DNA of 64,000 nt from Bacillus sp. THAF10 (GTDB taxonomy: Bacteria; Bacillota; Bacilli; Bacillales; Bacillaceae_I). The stretch covers positions 1,840,001 through 1,904,000 of the forward strand of contig NZ_CP045403.1 of NCBI RefSeq assembly GCF_009363695.1, read 5' to 3'. A program made the translations under genes and the position numbers. This document shows, in pieces, positions 45,169 to 54,171 of this stretch. The notes beneath the pieces were generated by a model. The model was not told the origin of the DNA, did not search any database, and was given only the letters and a program-made list of their open reading frames with translations. The stretch's first letter is position 1. Every line of letters starts with the position of its first letter.

Positions 45169-46548
45169 TTGAAGCAACAACTTTTACGCAGTATCCCATC
45201 CATTCATGAATTACAAACTCATTCTGCATTTGTACGATGGAAGAAAAAATACAATGTCGATCAGGAGTTTGTTACCAATGTCATGAGACAGTGTATTCAA
45301 ACGCTAAGAAACGAAATTTTGTTAGATCAATGGCACAACAGCAATATGGAGGAAGAAATAGTAAATAGGGTAGAGAGCTTGTTGAAAAAGAAAATGAGTT
45401 ATCGCCTACAGTCTGTTATCAATGCTACAGGCACCATTTTACATACGAACCTTGGAAGAGCAAGATTAAGCAGAGAAGCCATTAAGCGGATGGAAGAAGT
45501 TGCGTCCAATTACTCCAACCTCGAATATAATCTTGATAGTGGAATTCGTGGCTCGAGACATGACATTGTGGAGGATCTTATTAAAGAAGTCACAGGTGCA
45601 GAGGCCGCGATTGTCGTAAATAATAATGCTGCTGCTGTTTATTTTATCCTTCATGCGTTTGGGAAAAATAAAGAAATTATTGTCTCTAGAGGACAGCTTG
45701 TCGAAATTGGTGGCTCTTTTCGTATTTCCTCCATTATGGAAGAGAGCGGGGCGATACTTAAGGAAGTTGGGACCACTAATAAGACTCATTTAACTGATTA
45801 TCAGGAAGCTATTAATGAAAATACGGCTATGCTTTTAAAGGTACATACAAGTAATTTTAAAACGATAGGATTCACCAAAACCGTGTCAACGGACGAATTA
45901 GTTTCTTTAAAAAATATACAAGATGACATTATTGTTTACGAAGATTTGGGTAGTGGTGTTCTGTATGACTTTACGAAAAAGGGAATTGGCGATGAACCTG
46001 TTGTTCAGAGGGTGATAGCATCAGGAGTGGACCTTGTTTCTTTTAGTGGAGACAAGCTACTCGGTGGTCCACAAGCTGGGATTATTGCAGGAAGAAAAGA
46101 GTATATCGATCAACTTAAAAAGCATCAACTTGCCCGTGTTCTTCGTGTAGATAAGATGAGCTTTGCTGGATTGGAAGCAACTCTTCAGGCATATGCGACA
46201 AATCAAGCGGAAACTATTCCTACCATTAGAGACATGCTTTTAAGCCAAGAAGAGGTAAAAGAAAAAGCAGAAACCTTTCTTTCTCTAGTAGAGGAACTTA
46301 CGTTCAATTGGACTCTAGAGCCGACAACGTCCATGGTAGGAGGGGGGACGATGCCTGATGTTTCTCTACCTTCCTATGCAGTTGGTGTCACATCTGACAG
46401 ATTAAGCTCAAAAGAAATAGCCGATTGTTTAAGAATGGGAACCCCAAAAGTAATCGTTCGTATTCAAGATGAACAGGTTCTCCTTGATTTTAGAACGATT
46501 ACTTCATCAGAGATTCCACAGTTGATTAAAGCTTTTCAACAAATTTAG
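45169..46548 (+). CDS. selA: L-seryl-tRNA(Sec) selenium transferase SelA
   Basis: SelA converts Ser-tRNA(Sec) to Sec-tRNA(Sec) with selenophosphate, as a large PLP-dependent ring. The 459 residues have an N-terminal tRNA-binding helical domain (LLRSIPSIHELQTH), the INATGTILHTNLGRA segment, and the PLP lysine in SFSGDKLLGGPQAG. It starts at TTG 45169 behind GAGAGGGTGAG. It lies 79 nt after the SelW-like gene, probably in one transcript. All of SelA, SelB, SelD and tRNA-Sec are present. Confidence 0.96.
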   Translation: MKQQLLRSIPSIHELQTHSAFVRWKKKYNVDQEFVTNVMRQCIQTLRNEILLDQWHNSNMEEEIVNRVESLLKKKMSYRLQSVINATGTILHTNLGRARLSREAIKRMEEVASNYSNLEYNLDSGIRGSRHDIVEDLIKEVTGAEAAIVVNNNAAAVYFILHAFGKNKEIIVSRGQLVEIGGSFRISSIMEESGAILKEVGTTNKTHLTDYQEAINENTAMLLKVHTSNFKTIGFTKTVSTDELVSLKNIQDDIIVYEDLGSGVLYDFTKKGIGDEPVVQRVIASGVDLVSFSGDKLLGGPQAGIIAGRKEYIDQLKKHQLARVLRVDKMSFAGLEATLQAYATNQAETIPTIRDMLLSQEEVKEKAETFLSLVEELTFNWTLEPTTSMVGGGTMPDVSLPSYAVGVTSDRLSSKEIADCLRMGTPKVIVRIQDEQVLLDFRTITSSEIPQLIKAFQQI

Positions 46549-46550
46549 CC

Positions 46551-46697
46551 TTACATATCGTGGCTTGAATTGTGTTTTTGCCTAGAATGTTTTTGATTTT
46601 TTACTTTATGAGAACCGCTTAAAGGTGCAGGCTGCCCAGATTGATTGTCTTTCGGTTGGTTTCTTACCATATCTTTGTGGCTGTTTTTGTTCATCAT
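46551..46697 (-). CDS. sspP: Small acid-soluble spore protein P
   Basis: This 48-residue protein on the reverse strand reads [31 protein letters not shown] and [10 protein letters not shown], clearly matching B. subtilis SspP. AAGGAGGAGAT precedes the ATG at 46697. SspP is made in the forespore in B. subtilis under sigma-G. With sspO it lies upstream of acnA, as in B. subtilis, but here a tandem repeat separates the two. Confidence 0.93.
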   Translation of the reverse strand: MMNKNSHKDMVRNQPKDNQSGQPAPLSGSHKVKNQKHSRQKHNSSHDM

Positions 46698-46834
46698 GTA
46701 TCTCCTCCTTTACGTATAGTGTTTGAAATGGATAACTGTTTATGCTGTCCATGTAAAGGTATATTTTTCTGCAATAATGGTGAGTATAGGTAGAGCGATT
46801 ATATTGGAATGATTGAATAAAGGAGCGAAACCAT

Positions 46835-47095
46835 ATGCCATACCACAAAGACAAACAACAAGCGTTCCAGGCTGCACAGCAAGGAACAGAACAAGCAATG
46901 GATGTTTATCATTCCATTGTCAAGAACGATCCGTCTTATGGACATGATTTTAAACGGCTTGAAAATGAAGTGAATGAAGCATTAGAACAAATCAATAATG
47001 CGCTTGAAGTCGCCTCTGAAACACAAAGGCCGCAATTGCAGCAGTTTCAGCAGGATTTACAAAGAATGATTCAGCAAGGAAATGGAGAGCAATAA
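46835..47095 (+). CDS. Small helical protein, unrecognised
   Basis: This 86-residue protein is Gln-rich and almost wholly helical (QAFQAAQQGTEQAMDVYHSI; LENEVNEALEQINNALEVAS; LQQFQQDLQRMIQQG). AAAGGAGCG precedes the ATG. It has the size and composition of DUF2524/YtzC-type small Bacillus proteins, but I cannot confirm that. It is divergent from sspP. Confidence 0.65.
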   Translation: MPYHKDKQQAFQAAQQGTEQAMDVYHSIVKNDPSYGHDFKRLENEVNEALEQINNALEVASETQRPQLQQFQQDLQRMIQQGNGEQ

Positions 47096-47103
47096 ACTAA
47101 AGA

Positions 47104-47132
47104 GCCACCTGTCGTTAAGGTAGGTGGTTTTT
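47104..47132 (+). terminator. Terminator before the tandem repeat
   Basis: GCCACCT pairs with AGGTGGT (47104-47110 with 47122-47128), followed by T. Confidence 0.7.
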
Positions 47133-47704
47133 CATAAGCTCTTTTCTAAAAGATTGTTGCTATAAACCTGGAAAAAGTCGGCTTTAAGACTTTTTCATTC
47201 ATTACTCGAAGAAAAGTTGCCACATATTTAAAACTTCCTCCACGAAAAGAGCACGACAGCAACGTTAATTACGTGTTGCTTAACTATACGCAGTAGTAAC
47301 AAAATTTGCGAAAACAGCCTTTTCATAAGCTCTTTTCTAAAAGATTGTTGCTATAAAACTGGAAAAAGTCGGCTTTAAGACTTTTTCATTCATTACTCGA
47401 AGAAAAGTTGCCACATATTTAAAACTTCCTCCACGAAAAGAGCACGACAGCAACGTTAATTACGTGTTGCTTAACTATACGCAGTAGCAACAAAATTTGC
47501 GAAAACAGCCTTTTCATAAGCTCTTTTCAAAAAGATTGTTGCTATAAACCTGGAAAAAGTCGGCTGTAAGACTTTTTCATTCATTACTCGAAGAAAAGTT
47601 GCCACATATTTAAAACTTCCTCCACGAAAAGAGCACGACAGCAACGTTAATTACGTGTTGCTTAACTATACGCAGTAGTAACAAAATTTGCGAAAACGGC
47701 CTTT
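47133..47704 (-). repeat. Three tandem 191-bp mini-gene repeat units
   Basis: Units start at 47133, 47324 and 47515, an exact 191-bp period with only a few base changes between them. Read on the reverse strand, each has a promoter-like TTCGCA / 18 bp / TATAGT (unit 1 at 47312-47283), a conserved leader core TGCTGTCGTGCTCTTTTCG, GTGGAGGAAG as ribosome site, and a seven-codon frame MWQLFFE-stop (47225-47202, 47416-47393, 47607-47584). A hairpin GAAAAAGTC...GACTTTTTC with T run follows. The last unit ends one base short. There are no CRISPR-like spacers. Confidence 0.9.
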
Positions 47705-47733
47705 CATATGTGAAAATACAAGGAATTTCAGCA

Positions 47734-47752
47734 GCCAAAGATATTCTTTGGC
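47734..47752 (-). terminator. Hairpin downstream of sspO
   Basis: A perfect 8-bp stem with a 3-base loop (GCCAAAGA/TCTTTGGC) lies about 20 nt after the sspO stop; the T run is weak. Confidence 0.5.
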
Positions 47753-47774
47753 CGCTTTGTTGTAAAGGAACTTG

Positions 47775-47924
47775 CTATTGGTTTTTCTTGCGTTTTTTAT
47801 TATTTTGCTTTTGAGCCTCCGTTAGTGGCTCATTTGCAAATTCTTCATTATAGCCAGCACCACGACCTTGTGCCTTGGCAACATTCATACCTGATATAAC
47901 ATGGTTTGCTTTTCTTTTTGCCAT
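47775..47924 (-). CDS. sspO: Small acid-soluble spore protein O
   Basis: This 49-residue protein reads [28 protein letters not shown] and [16 protein letters not shown], matching SspO (CotK). ATGGAGGTG precedes the ATG at 47924. It is a minor forespore protein. In B. subtilis it is followed by sspP in one operon; here the 191-bp array and another gene lie in between, so co-transcription is doubtful. Confidence 0.93.
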   Translation of the reverse strand: MAKRKANHVISGMNVAKAQGRGAGYNEEFANEPLTEAQKQNNKKRKKNQ

Positions 47925-48128
47925 TGTGTTTCACCTCCATTACTAGTTTTGCCGTATGTTTCATTCCCATGTATTTGTGGAATATTACAAAAGATAAGGG
48001 AAACTTATGTGATACGATAACTTTATTGATATTTACTTATGATAAATGTTGTATTAAGATAATATCGTGAGGACTAAATGGTGGGAGAAACAACTCGAAA
48101 ATTGTCTCAAAGAAAAACATTCGCAAAC

Positions 48129-48162
48129 GCTTTCCATTGAAAGGAAAGCATGTTTTTCAATG
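48129..48162 (+). promoter_or_regulatory. Two mutually exclusive hairpins in the acnA leader
   Basis: GCTTTCC (48129-48135) can pair with GGAAAGC (48143-48149). Alternatively CATTGAAA (48135-48142) can pair with TTTCAATG (48155-48162). The two stems overlap and exclude each other, as in attenuators. They lie 55-90 nt before the acnA start. Confidence 0.5.
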
Positions 48163-48216
48163 CCTAAAATTGTTCATAGCGAAGTCCTATTAAACTATGA
48201 GTAGGGGGTAATACAT

Positions 48217-50922
48217 ATGACGAAGCAAGATGTTTTTAATGCCCGTTCATCTTTTGATGTCAACGGCAAAACGTATCATTACTATTCTTTGCAAGCGCTT
48301 GAAAAAGCAAACGTTGGTAACGTATCACGCTTACCATATTCCATTAAAGTATTGTTAGAATCCGTTCTGCGTCAAGTAGACGGTCGTGTAATCACAAAAG
48401 AACACGTTGAGAATTTAGCAAAATGGGGAACAGACGAGCAAAAGGACGTGGATGTACCATTCAAGCCTTCTCGTGTTATTCTTCAAGACTTCACTGGTGT
48501 TCCAGCAGTAGTGGACCTTGCATCATTACGTAAAGCAATGGCGGATGTTGGTGGAGACCCACAAAAAATCAACCCTGAAATTCCAGTGGATCTAGTTATT
48601 GACCACTCTGTACAGGTTGATAAAGCTGGTACAGCAGACTCTTTAGACTTCAACATGAAATTAGAGTTTGAACGTAATGCTGAGCGTTACAAATTCCTAA
48701 GCTGGGCGAAAAATTCCTTTGACAACTACCGAGCGGTTCCTCCAGCAACTGGTATCGTTCACCAGGTTAACTTGGAGTATTTAGCGAACGTGGTGCAAGC
48801 GGTGGAAGAGAATGGCGAAACTATAGCATTCCCTGATACTCTAGTTGGAACCGATTCCCATACCACCATGATTAATGGTATTGGTGTTCTTGGATGGGGT
48901 GTTGGTGGTATTGAAGCAGAAGCAGGCATGCTTGGCCAGCCTTCATACTTCCCAGTACCAGAGGTTGTAGGAGTTAAATTAACAGGAGCTCTACCGAACG
49001 GTACAACAGCTACTGACTTAGCGCTTAAAGTAACGCAAGTACTGCGTAAACACGGTGTAGTTGGTAAATTTGTTGAATTCTTCGGTCCTGGTGTATCTGA
49101 GCTGCCACTTGCAGATCGTGCGACGATTGCAAACATGGCTCCTGAATACGGCGCAACCTGTGGATTTTTCCCAATTGATGATGAGTCCCTTGACTACATG
49201 CGCTTAACAGGTCGTCCGGAAGAACAAATTAAGCTTGTAGAAGAATACTGCAAAGCAAACGGACTATTCTTCTCACCTGATGCAGATCCAATTTACACGG
49301 ATGTAGTGGAAATTGATCTTGCAGCAATTGAGCCAAACCTTTCTGGTCCAAAGCGTCCGCAAGACCTTGTACCTCTTTCCATGATGCAGGAGACATTCCG
49401 CAATGCGTTAGTTGCTCCTCAAGGAAACCAAGGCTACGGAATGACGCCAACTGACATCTCGAAAGAAGTAGAAGTGACCCTTGCATCTGGCGAAAAAACT
49501 ACCATGAAAACTGGTTCTATCGCAATTGCATCAATTACTTCCTGTACAAATACATCGAACCCATACGTGTTAATTGCTGCAGGTCTTGTCGCGAAAAAAG
49601 CAGTGGAATTGGGTATTGAAGTACCAAGCTTTGTAAAAACATCATTAGCACCAGGATCAAAAGTAGTGACAGGTTATCTTCATGACTCTGGCTTACAACC
49701 ATACTTGGATCAATTAGGATTCAATATTGTTGGTTACGGCTGTGCTACATGTATCGGTAACTCCGGTCCGTTAGCAGATGAAATTGAAGAAGCTGTAGCA
49801 GCAAATGACCTGCTTGTTACATCTGTTCTTTCTGGTAACCGTAACTTTGAAGGGCGTATCCATCCACTTGTAAAAGGTAACTACCTAGCATCTCCACCAC
49901 TAGTTGTGGCATATGCACTTGCAGGAAACGTTGATATCGACTTGCAAAACGATGTAATCGGAAAAGGCAAGGACGGAAAAGATGTTTACTTTAACGACAT
50001 CTGGCCGTCCATGGACGAAGTGAAAGAAGTAGTGAAAGCTACTGTTACTCCTGAGCTATTCCGTAGAGAGTACGAAAGAGTATTTGATGACAATGAGCGT
50101 TGGAACCAAATTGAAACTTCTGATGAAGCACTGTACAACTGGGATAATGACTCTACTTACATCCAAAACCCACCATTCTTTGAAGGGTTAACGCCGGATG
50201 CTGGAACAGTGGAGCCACTTTCCGCACTACGTGTAGTTGGTAAATTTGGTGACTCTGTAACAACTGACCACATTTCACCAGCTGGTTCTATTGGAAAAGA
50301 CACGCCAGCAGGTAAATATCTGCAAGCAAATGGGGTAACTCCTCGTGAGTTTAACTCATATGGCTCTCGTCGTGGTAACCACGAAGTTATGATGCGTGGG
50401 ACATTTGCAAACATCCGTATTCGAAATCAGGTCGCACCAGGTACAGAGGGCGGCTGGACGACTTACTGGCCAACTGGTGACGTCATGTCCATCTATGATG
50501 CGTGCATGAAGTACAAAGAAGATGGAACAGGATTAATGGTCATCGCTGGTAAAGATTACGGTATGGGAAGCTCCCGTGACTGGGCTGCAAAAGGTACAAA
50601 CCTACTAGGAATTAAAACGGTAATCGCGGAAAGCTTCGAAAGAATTCACCGTAGTAACCTGGTACTTATGGGAGTTCTGCCTCTACAATTCAAAGATGGC
50701 GAAAACGCTGAAGTACTTGGTTTAAATGGTAAAGAAACGTTCGATGTTGAAGTGGATGAAACTGTTAGACCACGTGACTTTGTAAAAGTAACAGCCACTG
50801 ATGAAGAAGGCAACAAAAAAGAATTTGAAGCGCTTGTTCGTTTTGATAGCGAAGTAGAAATAGACTACTACCGCCACGGCGGAATCCTTCGCATGGTATT
50901 GCGTGATAAACTAAAAGCATAA
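48217..50922 (+). CDS. acnA: Aconitate hydratase AcnA (CitB)
   Basis: Aconitase interconverts citrate and isocitrate in the Krebs cycle and, as the apo form, binds RNA in Bacillus. The 901-residue protein is the AcnA/IRP type: [22 protein letters not shown], the cluster ligands in [11 protein letters not shown] and [14 protein letters not shown], and swivel domain [15 protein letters not shown] with [16 protein letters not shown] precedes the ATG. The 215-nt leader is AT-rich and has possible regulatory hairpins. In B. subtilis CcpC and CodY regulate this gene; I cannot place their sites with certainty. Confidence 0.97.
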   Translation: MTKQDVFNARSSFDVNGKTYHYYSLQALEKANVGNVSRLPYSIKVLLESVLRQVDGRVITKEHVENLAKWGTDEQKDVDVPFKPSRVILQDFTGVPAVVDLASLRKAMADVGGDPQKINPEIPVDLVIDHSVQVDKAGTADSLDFNMKLEFERNAERYKFLSWAKNSFDNYRAVPPATGIVHQVNLEYLANVVQAVEENGETIAFPDTLVGTDSHTTMINGIGVLGWGVGGIEAEAGMLGQPSYFPVPEVVGVKLTGALPNGTTATDLALKVTQVLRKHGVVGKFVEFFGPGVSELPLADRATIANMAPEYGATCGFFPIDDESLDYMRLTGRPEEQIKLVEEYCKANGLFFSPDADPIYTDVVEIDLAAIEPNLSGPKRPQDLVPLSMMQETFRNALVAPQGNQGYGMTPTDISKEVEVTLASGEKTTMKTGSIAIASITSCTNTSNPYVLIAAGLVAKKAVELGIEVPSFVKTSLAPGSKVVTGYLHDSGLQPYLDQLGFNIVGYGCATCIGNSGPLADEIEEAVAANDLLVTSVLSGNRNFEGRIHPLVKGNYLASPPLVVAYALAGNVDIDLQNDVIGKGKDGKDVYFNDIWPSMDEVKEVVKATVTPELFRREYERVFDDNERWNQIETSDEALYNWDNDSTYIQNPPFFEGLTPDAGTVEPLSALRVVGKFGDSVTTDHISPAGSIGKDTPAGKYLQANGVTPREFNSYGSRRGNHEVMMRGTFANIRIRNQVAPGTEGGWTTYWPTGDVMSIYDACMKYKEDGTGLMVIAGKDYGMGSSRDWAAKGTNLLGIKTVIAESFERIHRSNLVLMGVLPLQFKDGENAEVLGLNGKETFDVEVDETVRPRDFVKVTATDEEGNKKEFEALVRFDSEVEIDYYRHGGILRMVLRDKLKA

Positions 50923-50931
50923 CAATTACAA

Positions 50932-50964
50932 AAAAAGCTGGCCTAAATGGTCAGCTTTTTTATG
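50932..50964 (+). terminator. acnA terminator
   Basis: AAAAAGCTG-GCC pairs with GG(T)-CAGCTTTTT (50932-50960), ending in T. Confidence 0.85.
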
Positions 50965-51059
50965 TGATAATTAAAATGTTATAAAATAGACAAAAGGAGT
51001 TAGTGGGAAAGGTGTTAATTATGATTTAATAAAAGTAATTAGCAATAAAGGAGAGTCAC

Positions 51060-51464
51060 ATGGATGCCATACAATTTGGTCCGCTTTTAATCAAGAAGTC
51101 ATATCTCGTACTTCTTTTTTCTTGTCTGCTTTCATATTTATATATATCAGTACTTCTTATAAGAAATTCAAAGGTACTAAAAGAAATCGAAGGGTATTTA
51201 ACGTCTGGACTACTATTGTGGATTCTTATATTTAAATTTAGTATCATTCTATTTAGACCTTCTATTCTTTGGACAAACCCATATGGAGTGCTTTTTTTAA
51301 CAGGTGGTAGCAAAGGGATATATGTTGCCAGCATTGTAACTTTCGGATTTTTAATTTGGAAATTACATCAATCAACCATACATAGGAAGTTATCTGCAAT
51401 AATTTTATTGCCAAGTATCGCAATTTTACTACTGTCATACTTTGGCATCATGACTGTATTGTAA
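51060..51464 (+). CDS. Four-helix membrane protein next to YneN
   Basis: This 134-residue protein has four membrane helices: SYLVLLFSCLLSYLYISVLL, LLLWILIFKFSIILF, IYVASIVTFGFLIW and AIILLPSIAILLLSYFGI. AAAGGAGAG precedes the ATG. I have no firm family. It lies 16 nt before the thioredoxin-like yneN and is likely co-transcribed. A membrane redox-partner role is possible but only inferred from position. Confidence 0.65.
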   Translation: MDAIQFGPLLIKKSYLVLLFSCLLSYLYISVLLIRNSKVLKEIEGYLTSGLLLWILIFKFSIILFRPSILWTNPYGVLFLTGGSKGIYVASIVTFGFLIWKLHQSTIHRKLSAIILLPSIAILLLSYFGIMTVL

Positions 51465-51480
51465 AGGGTGGTAATTCTTA

Positions 51481-51987
51481 ATGAAAAAAATCATAGCAAT
51501 AGCCTTTTTAGTTATTCTTTCTGGGTTTGCATTATTTCAAGTATTCTCGGATAAAGAACCAGCTGTTGGTACTAAAGCGGGTGATAAAGCAAAAGACTTT
51601 GAACTAGCTACATTAGATGGGGGCTCAGCCAAACTATCTGATTTTGAAGGGAAAAAGGTAATCGTAAATTTTTGGGCAACCTGGTGTGGTCCGTGTCGCG
51701 CTGAAATGCCTGAGATGCAGAAATATCATGAAGAGAATGAAGATGTCATTATGTTAGCTGTAAACTTAACGGATAGAGAATCAGGGCTTGATACAATCAA
51801 GGAGTATGTGGAGGAAGGTGGCTATACTTTCCCAATTCTGCTCGATGAAGAAGGAGTGTTTAGACACTATCAAGTGATGACGATGCCTTCCACATTCTTT
51901 ATTGATTCAAAAGGTGTCATTTCCTATCAACATCTCGGTCCGATGACTTACGAACTAATGGAAGAACAAATAAATAAAATGAACTAA
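51481..51987 (+). CDS. yneN: Thiol-disulfide oxidoreductase YneN (ResA/StoA-like)
   Basis: This 168-residue protein has an N-terminal membrane anchor or signal (IIAIAFLVILSGFALFQVF) and a TlpA-like thioredoxin domain with the active site NFWATWCGPCRAEMPEMQ and the cis-proline in TMPSTFFID. It works outside the membrane, reducing protein disulfides, probably with electrons from CcdA (23317-24027). The position downstream of acnA is as in B. subtilis. Confidence 0.93.
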   Translation: MKKIIAIAFLVILSGFALFQVFSDKEPAVGTKAGDKAKDFELATLDGGSAKLSDFEGKKVIVNFWATWCGPCRAEMPEMQKYHEENEDVIMLAVNLTDRESGLDTIKEYVEEGGYTFPILLDEEGVFRHYQVMTMPSTFFIDSKGVISYQHLGPMTYELMEEQINKMN

Positions 51988-52017
51988 GGATTCCTTTTAA
52001 TGGACTCCTTTTTCATT

Positions 52018-52713
52018 CTAATAATTCCAACGATAATGACCAGTTATGGGGGAATTAAACGACGTTAACTTAATTTCAGAAGCATGGGGATATGTATTAT
52101 GGATGATGTAAGGGATGCCATCCTTTGTTCGTTTATCAGAGACAATCCCAACATGATCTAGCTTCCCTCCTAAGAATACAACGATGTCACCTGCCTGCCA
52201 CTCTTTTAAATTTTCTACATCTCCTTTTATTACCTCTAATGGTAATGAAGTAGCATTGCGCTTGAAAAAAACATCTTGATTTGGCACACGACGAAAATCT
52301 ATATTAGGATCTGGATTTCCGCCGACACGTGGATAGTGCTTCGTGTGTTTAGCGATATCCTTATCCATTAAATCCTTTAAATTTATACCTGCACCCATAA
52401 GTCCTCTCCAAATAACATCTGTACAAACACCCTCGAAATCAGGTGGATAACCTCCTGCATAATAAACGCTTTTATAGTTTGTTCGCTGTTCCACCTCTTT
52501 ACGAGCAGCATTTACTATATCAATGGGATCTGCAATTCCGTTTTTATTTTTATCCTCTTCTGACACTTCTAATGGAATATTTAATTCTTGAGTAAAAGGC
52601 AAATCGAGATGAAAACCCAGAAAATCAATCATGATGCCATCTCTAAAGCCAAAAATAAAAATGATAACAACGATAAGGAGAATACCAAAAAATTTATAGC
52701 GCTTTCGTTTCAA
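52018..52713 (-). CDS. DUF1287 family exported protein, YijF-like
   Basis: This 231-residue protein has an N-terminal membrane helix (FFGILLIVVIIFIFGF) and a DUF1287 domain: YYAGGYPPDFEGVCTDVIWRG with the conserved Cys, FRRVPNQDVFFKR, LKEWQAGDIVVFLGGKLDHVGIVS with His and IIHNTYPH. The Cys-His arrangement resembles NlpC/P60-type cysteine peptidases. Function is not established. Transcribed opposite to its neighbours. Confidence 0.85.
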   Translation of the reverse strand: MKRKRYKFFGILLIVVIIFIFGFRDGIMIDFLGFHLDLPFTQELNIPLEVSEEDKNKNGIADPIDIVNAARKEVEQRTNYKSVYYAGGYPPDFEGVCTDVIWRGLMGAGINLKDLMDKDIAKHTKHYPRVGGNPDPNIDFRRVPNQDVFFKRNATSLPLEVIKGDVENLKEWQAGDIVVFLGGKLDHVGIVSDKRTKDGIPYIIHNTYPHASEIKLTSFNSPITGHYRWNY

Positions 52714-52946
52714 CGTCCGCCACCTCGTTTTTCCAATATATACTATAACGATTATTGGACGTAAATAGTTTCATTCTCTGTATGAAAAGGGTATAAATTT
52801 TTTAAGGTTACGCTTCTCATCACTCCTCTACAACGAGAAAACACACTATTCTCATCACTTTCTAATTTTTCTGTAAAAAAATTATCATAATTTTTAAGTA
52901 TTTTGGACATTAATACTATTACAATAAAATATAAGTAGGTGATATT

Positions 52947-53081
52947 ATGAGAAGAATAAGAAAACGTTCTTTTGAGGAACTTGTCTTGGAAAACAAGCAA
53001 AATTTGTTAAAAGACCAAGAAGCGCTTAAAAAGATTGAAGACCGACTAGAGCAAAGAATGATAAACAAAGCCGCCGAATAA
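52947..53081 (+). CDS. FbpB-like Fur-regulated basic protein
   Basis: This 44-residue basic protein reads MRRIRKRSFEELVLENKQ, LLKDQEALKKIEDRLEQR and ends MINKAAE, matching the family of small Fur-regulated basic proteins (FbpB type) of Bacillus. AGGTGAT precedes ATG 52947. In B. subtilis FbpB helps the small RNA FsrA repress iron-using proteins such as aconitase. Upstream only half a Fur box (ATTATCA near 52883) is convincing. It is too short for usual gene calling. Confidence 0.72.
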   Translation: MRRIRKRSFEELVLENKQNLLKDQEALKKIEDRLEQRMINKAAE

Positions 53082-53103
53082 TTTTCAATAATTTCTTGTT
53101 ATG

Positions 53104-53145
53104 AACATCCCTCCACCTTCAAATAGTAAAGGTAGGAGGGATGTT
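53104..53145 (+). promoter_or_regulatory. Hairpin that covers the sspN ribosome site
   Basis: AACATCCCTCCACCTT (53104-53119) pairs with AAGGTAGGAGGGATGTT (53129-53145), with one bulge. The right arm contains the GGAGGG Shine-Dalgarno of sspN. It could be the terminator of the FbpB-like gene, a translational block on sspN, or both. Confidence 0.7.
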
Positions 53146-53148
53146 TCT

Positions 53149-53292
53149 ATGAGTAATCCAAAAGGCAGCCGAAAGCACTTTATGCCAAATCACATTGGTA
53201 CACAGCCGCAAGAAGCGGGTGGAAATAAAGGCAAACAGATGCAAGATAATTCGGGCAAGCATGCTCAAGTAATACAAACCAAAGGAGAATAA
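53149..53292 (+). CDS. sspN: Small acid-soluble spore protein N
   Basis: This 47-residue protein reads [40 protein letters not shown] and ends QTKGE, typical of SspN. I start at ATG 53149, with GGAGGG nine bases upstream; the ATG 53101 lies inside the hairpin and has no homology. sspN-tlp form an operon in B. subtilis under sigma-G, and the same order is present here. Confidence 0.92.
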   Translation: MSNPKGSRKHFMPNHIGTQPQEAGGNKGKQMQDNSGKHAQVIQTKGE

Positions 53293-53384
53293 TCCTTCTC
53301 CAAGTTTTTCAAGAGTTTTTTTGTTAAAAGGTGCAAACAATAACCTTTGTAGTAACTTTCATTTCTTTAGGGAGGCGTTTATTT

Positions 53385-53627
53385 ATGGAAGAAAACAAAC
53401 AATACCGAGCAAACCCTGATGACCGAAGTGATAATGTCGAGAAGCTACAAAGCATGGTGCAAAACACCATTGAGAATATTGAAGAAGCACAGGATTCTAT
53501 GCAATTTGCCACAGAAGAAGAAAGAGCGAAGATTGAAGCAAAAAATCATCGTCGCGAAGAAAGTATCGCTGCCTTTCGTTCTGAAATCCAGGATGAGGCA
53601 AGCTCTCGCAAAAACAGTTACAAATAA
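53385..53627 (+). CDS. tlp: Small acid-soluble spore protein Tlp
   Basis: This 80-residue protein reads YRANPDDRSDNVEKLQSMVQ, NTIENIEEAQDSMQFA, EEERAKIEAKNHRREESIAAF and RSEIQDEA, matching Tlp of the spore core. ATG 53385 follows GGGAGG. The product is highly charged and helical. It follows sspN by 92 nt. Confidence 0.94.
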   Translation: MEENKQYRANPDDRSDNVEKLQSMVQNTIENIEEAQDSMQFATEEERAKIEAKNHRREESIAAFRSEIQDEASSRKNSYK

Positions 53628-53742
53628 TAAAACTCGGGTGGGTACATCATGTACTCACCTTTTTGTAAGCACAAATAATATGGCAAAATATTCTCCTATG
53701 TTATGATAGGCACATGACATTTAAGCAAATGGGGGAACAGCA

Positions 53743-54168
53743 ATGTTGGTATCAAAAAAAGAAATAGAAGTTCGCTATGCAGAAACAGACCAAATGGGAG
53801 TTGTTTATCATGCGAATTACCTAGTTTGGATGGAGCTAGGCCGTACGCAGCTGATTAAAGAATTAGGTTTTTCCTACGCAGAAATGGAGCGAGACGGTAT
53901 CATTTCGCCAGTTATTGATATCAATGTTACATATAAAAAGCCGCTTAGATATGGGGAGAGTGCCACTATTCATACTTGGATAGAAACCTACGACGGATTT
54001 CGAGTAGTTTATGGGTATGAAATACTAACACCTTCAGGAGAAGTTGCATTAATTGGATTTTCATCACATGTTTGTGTGAAAAAAGACAACTTTAAACCAA
54101 TTATCATTAGAAAAAAATATCCGGAATGGCACATAGCTTATGAAAATGCAAAAAAACAAGGTGAGTAA
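53743..54168 (+). CDS. yneP: YneP, 4-hydroxybenzoyl-CoA thioesterase-like
   Basis: This 141-residue hotdog-fold thioesterase has the 4HBT signature RYAETDQMGVVYHANYLVWM with the catalytic Asp, then GRTQLIKELG and INVTYKKPLRYGE. It would hydrolyse an acyl-CoA. A GGGGGA site precedes the ATG. It is followed by yneQ after three bases. Confidence 0.92.
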   Translation: MLVSKKEIEVRYAETDQMGVVYHANYLVWMELGRTQLIKELGFSYAEMERDGIISPVIDINVTYKKPLRYGESATIHTWIETYDGFRVVYGYEILTPSGEVALIGFSSHVCVKKDNFKPIIIRKKYPEWHIAYENAKKQGE

Positions 54169-54171
54169 ACG

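Noticed and set aside
46606..46854. 82-codon reverse frame over sspP
   Set aside because: It is out of frame with sspP, which has a clear family match and ribosome site.
47133..47704. Possible CRISPR array
   Set aside because: The repeat unit is 191 bp with no variable spacers; the units are identical end to end, so it is a tandem duplication.
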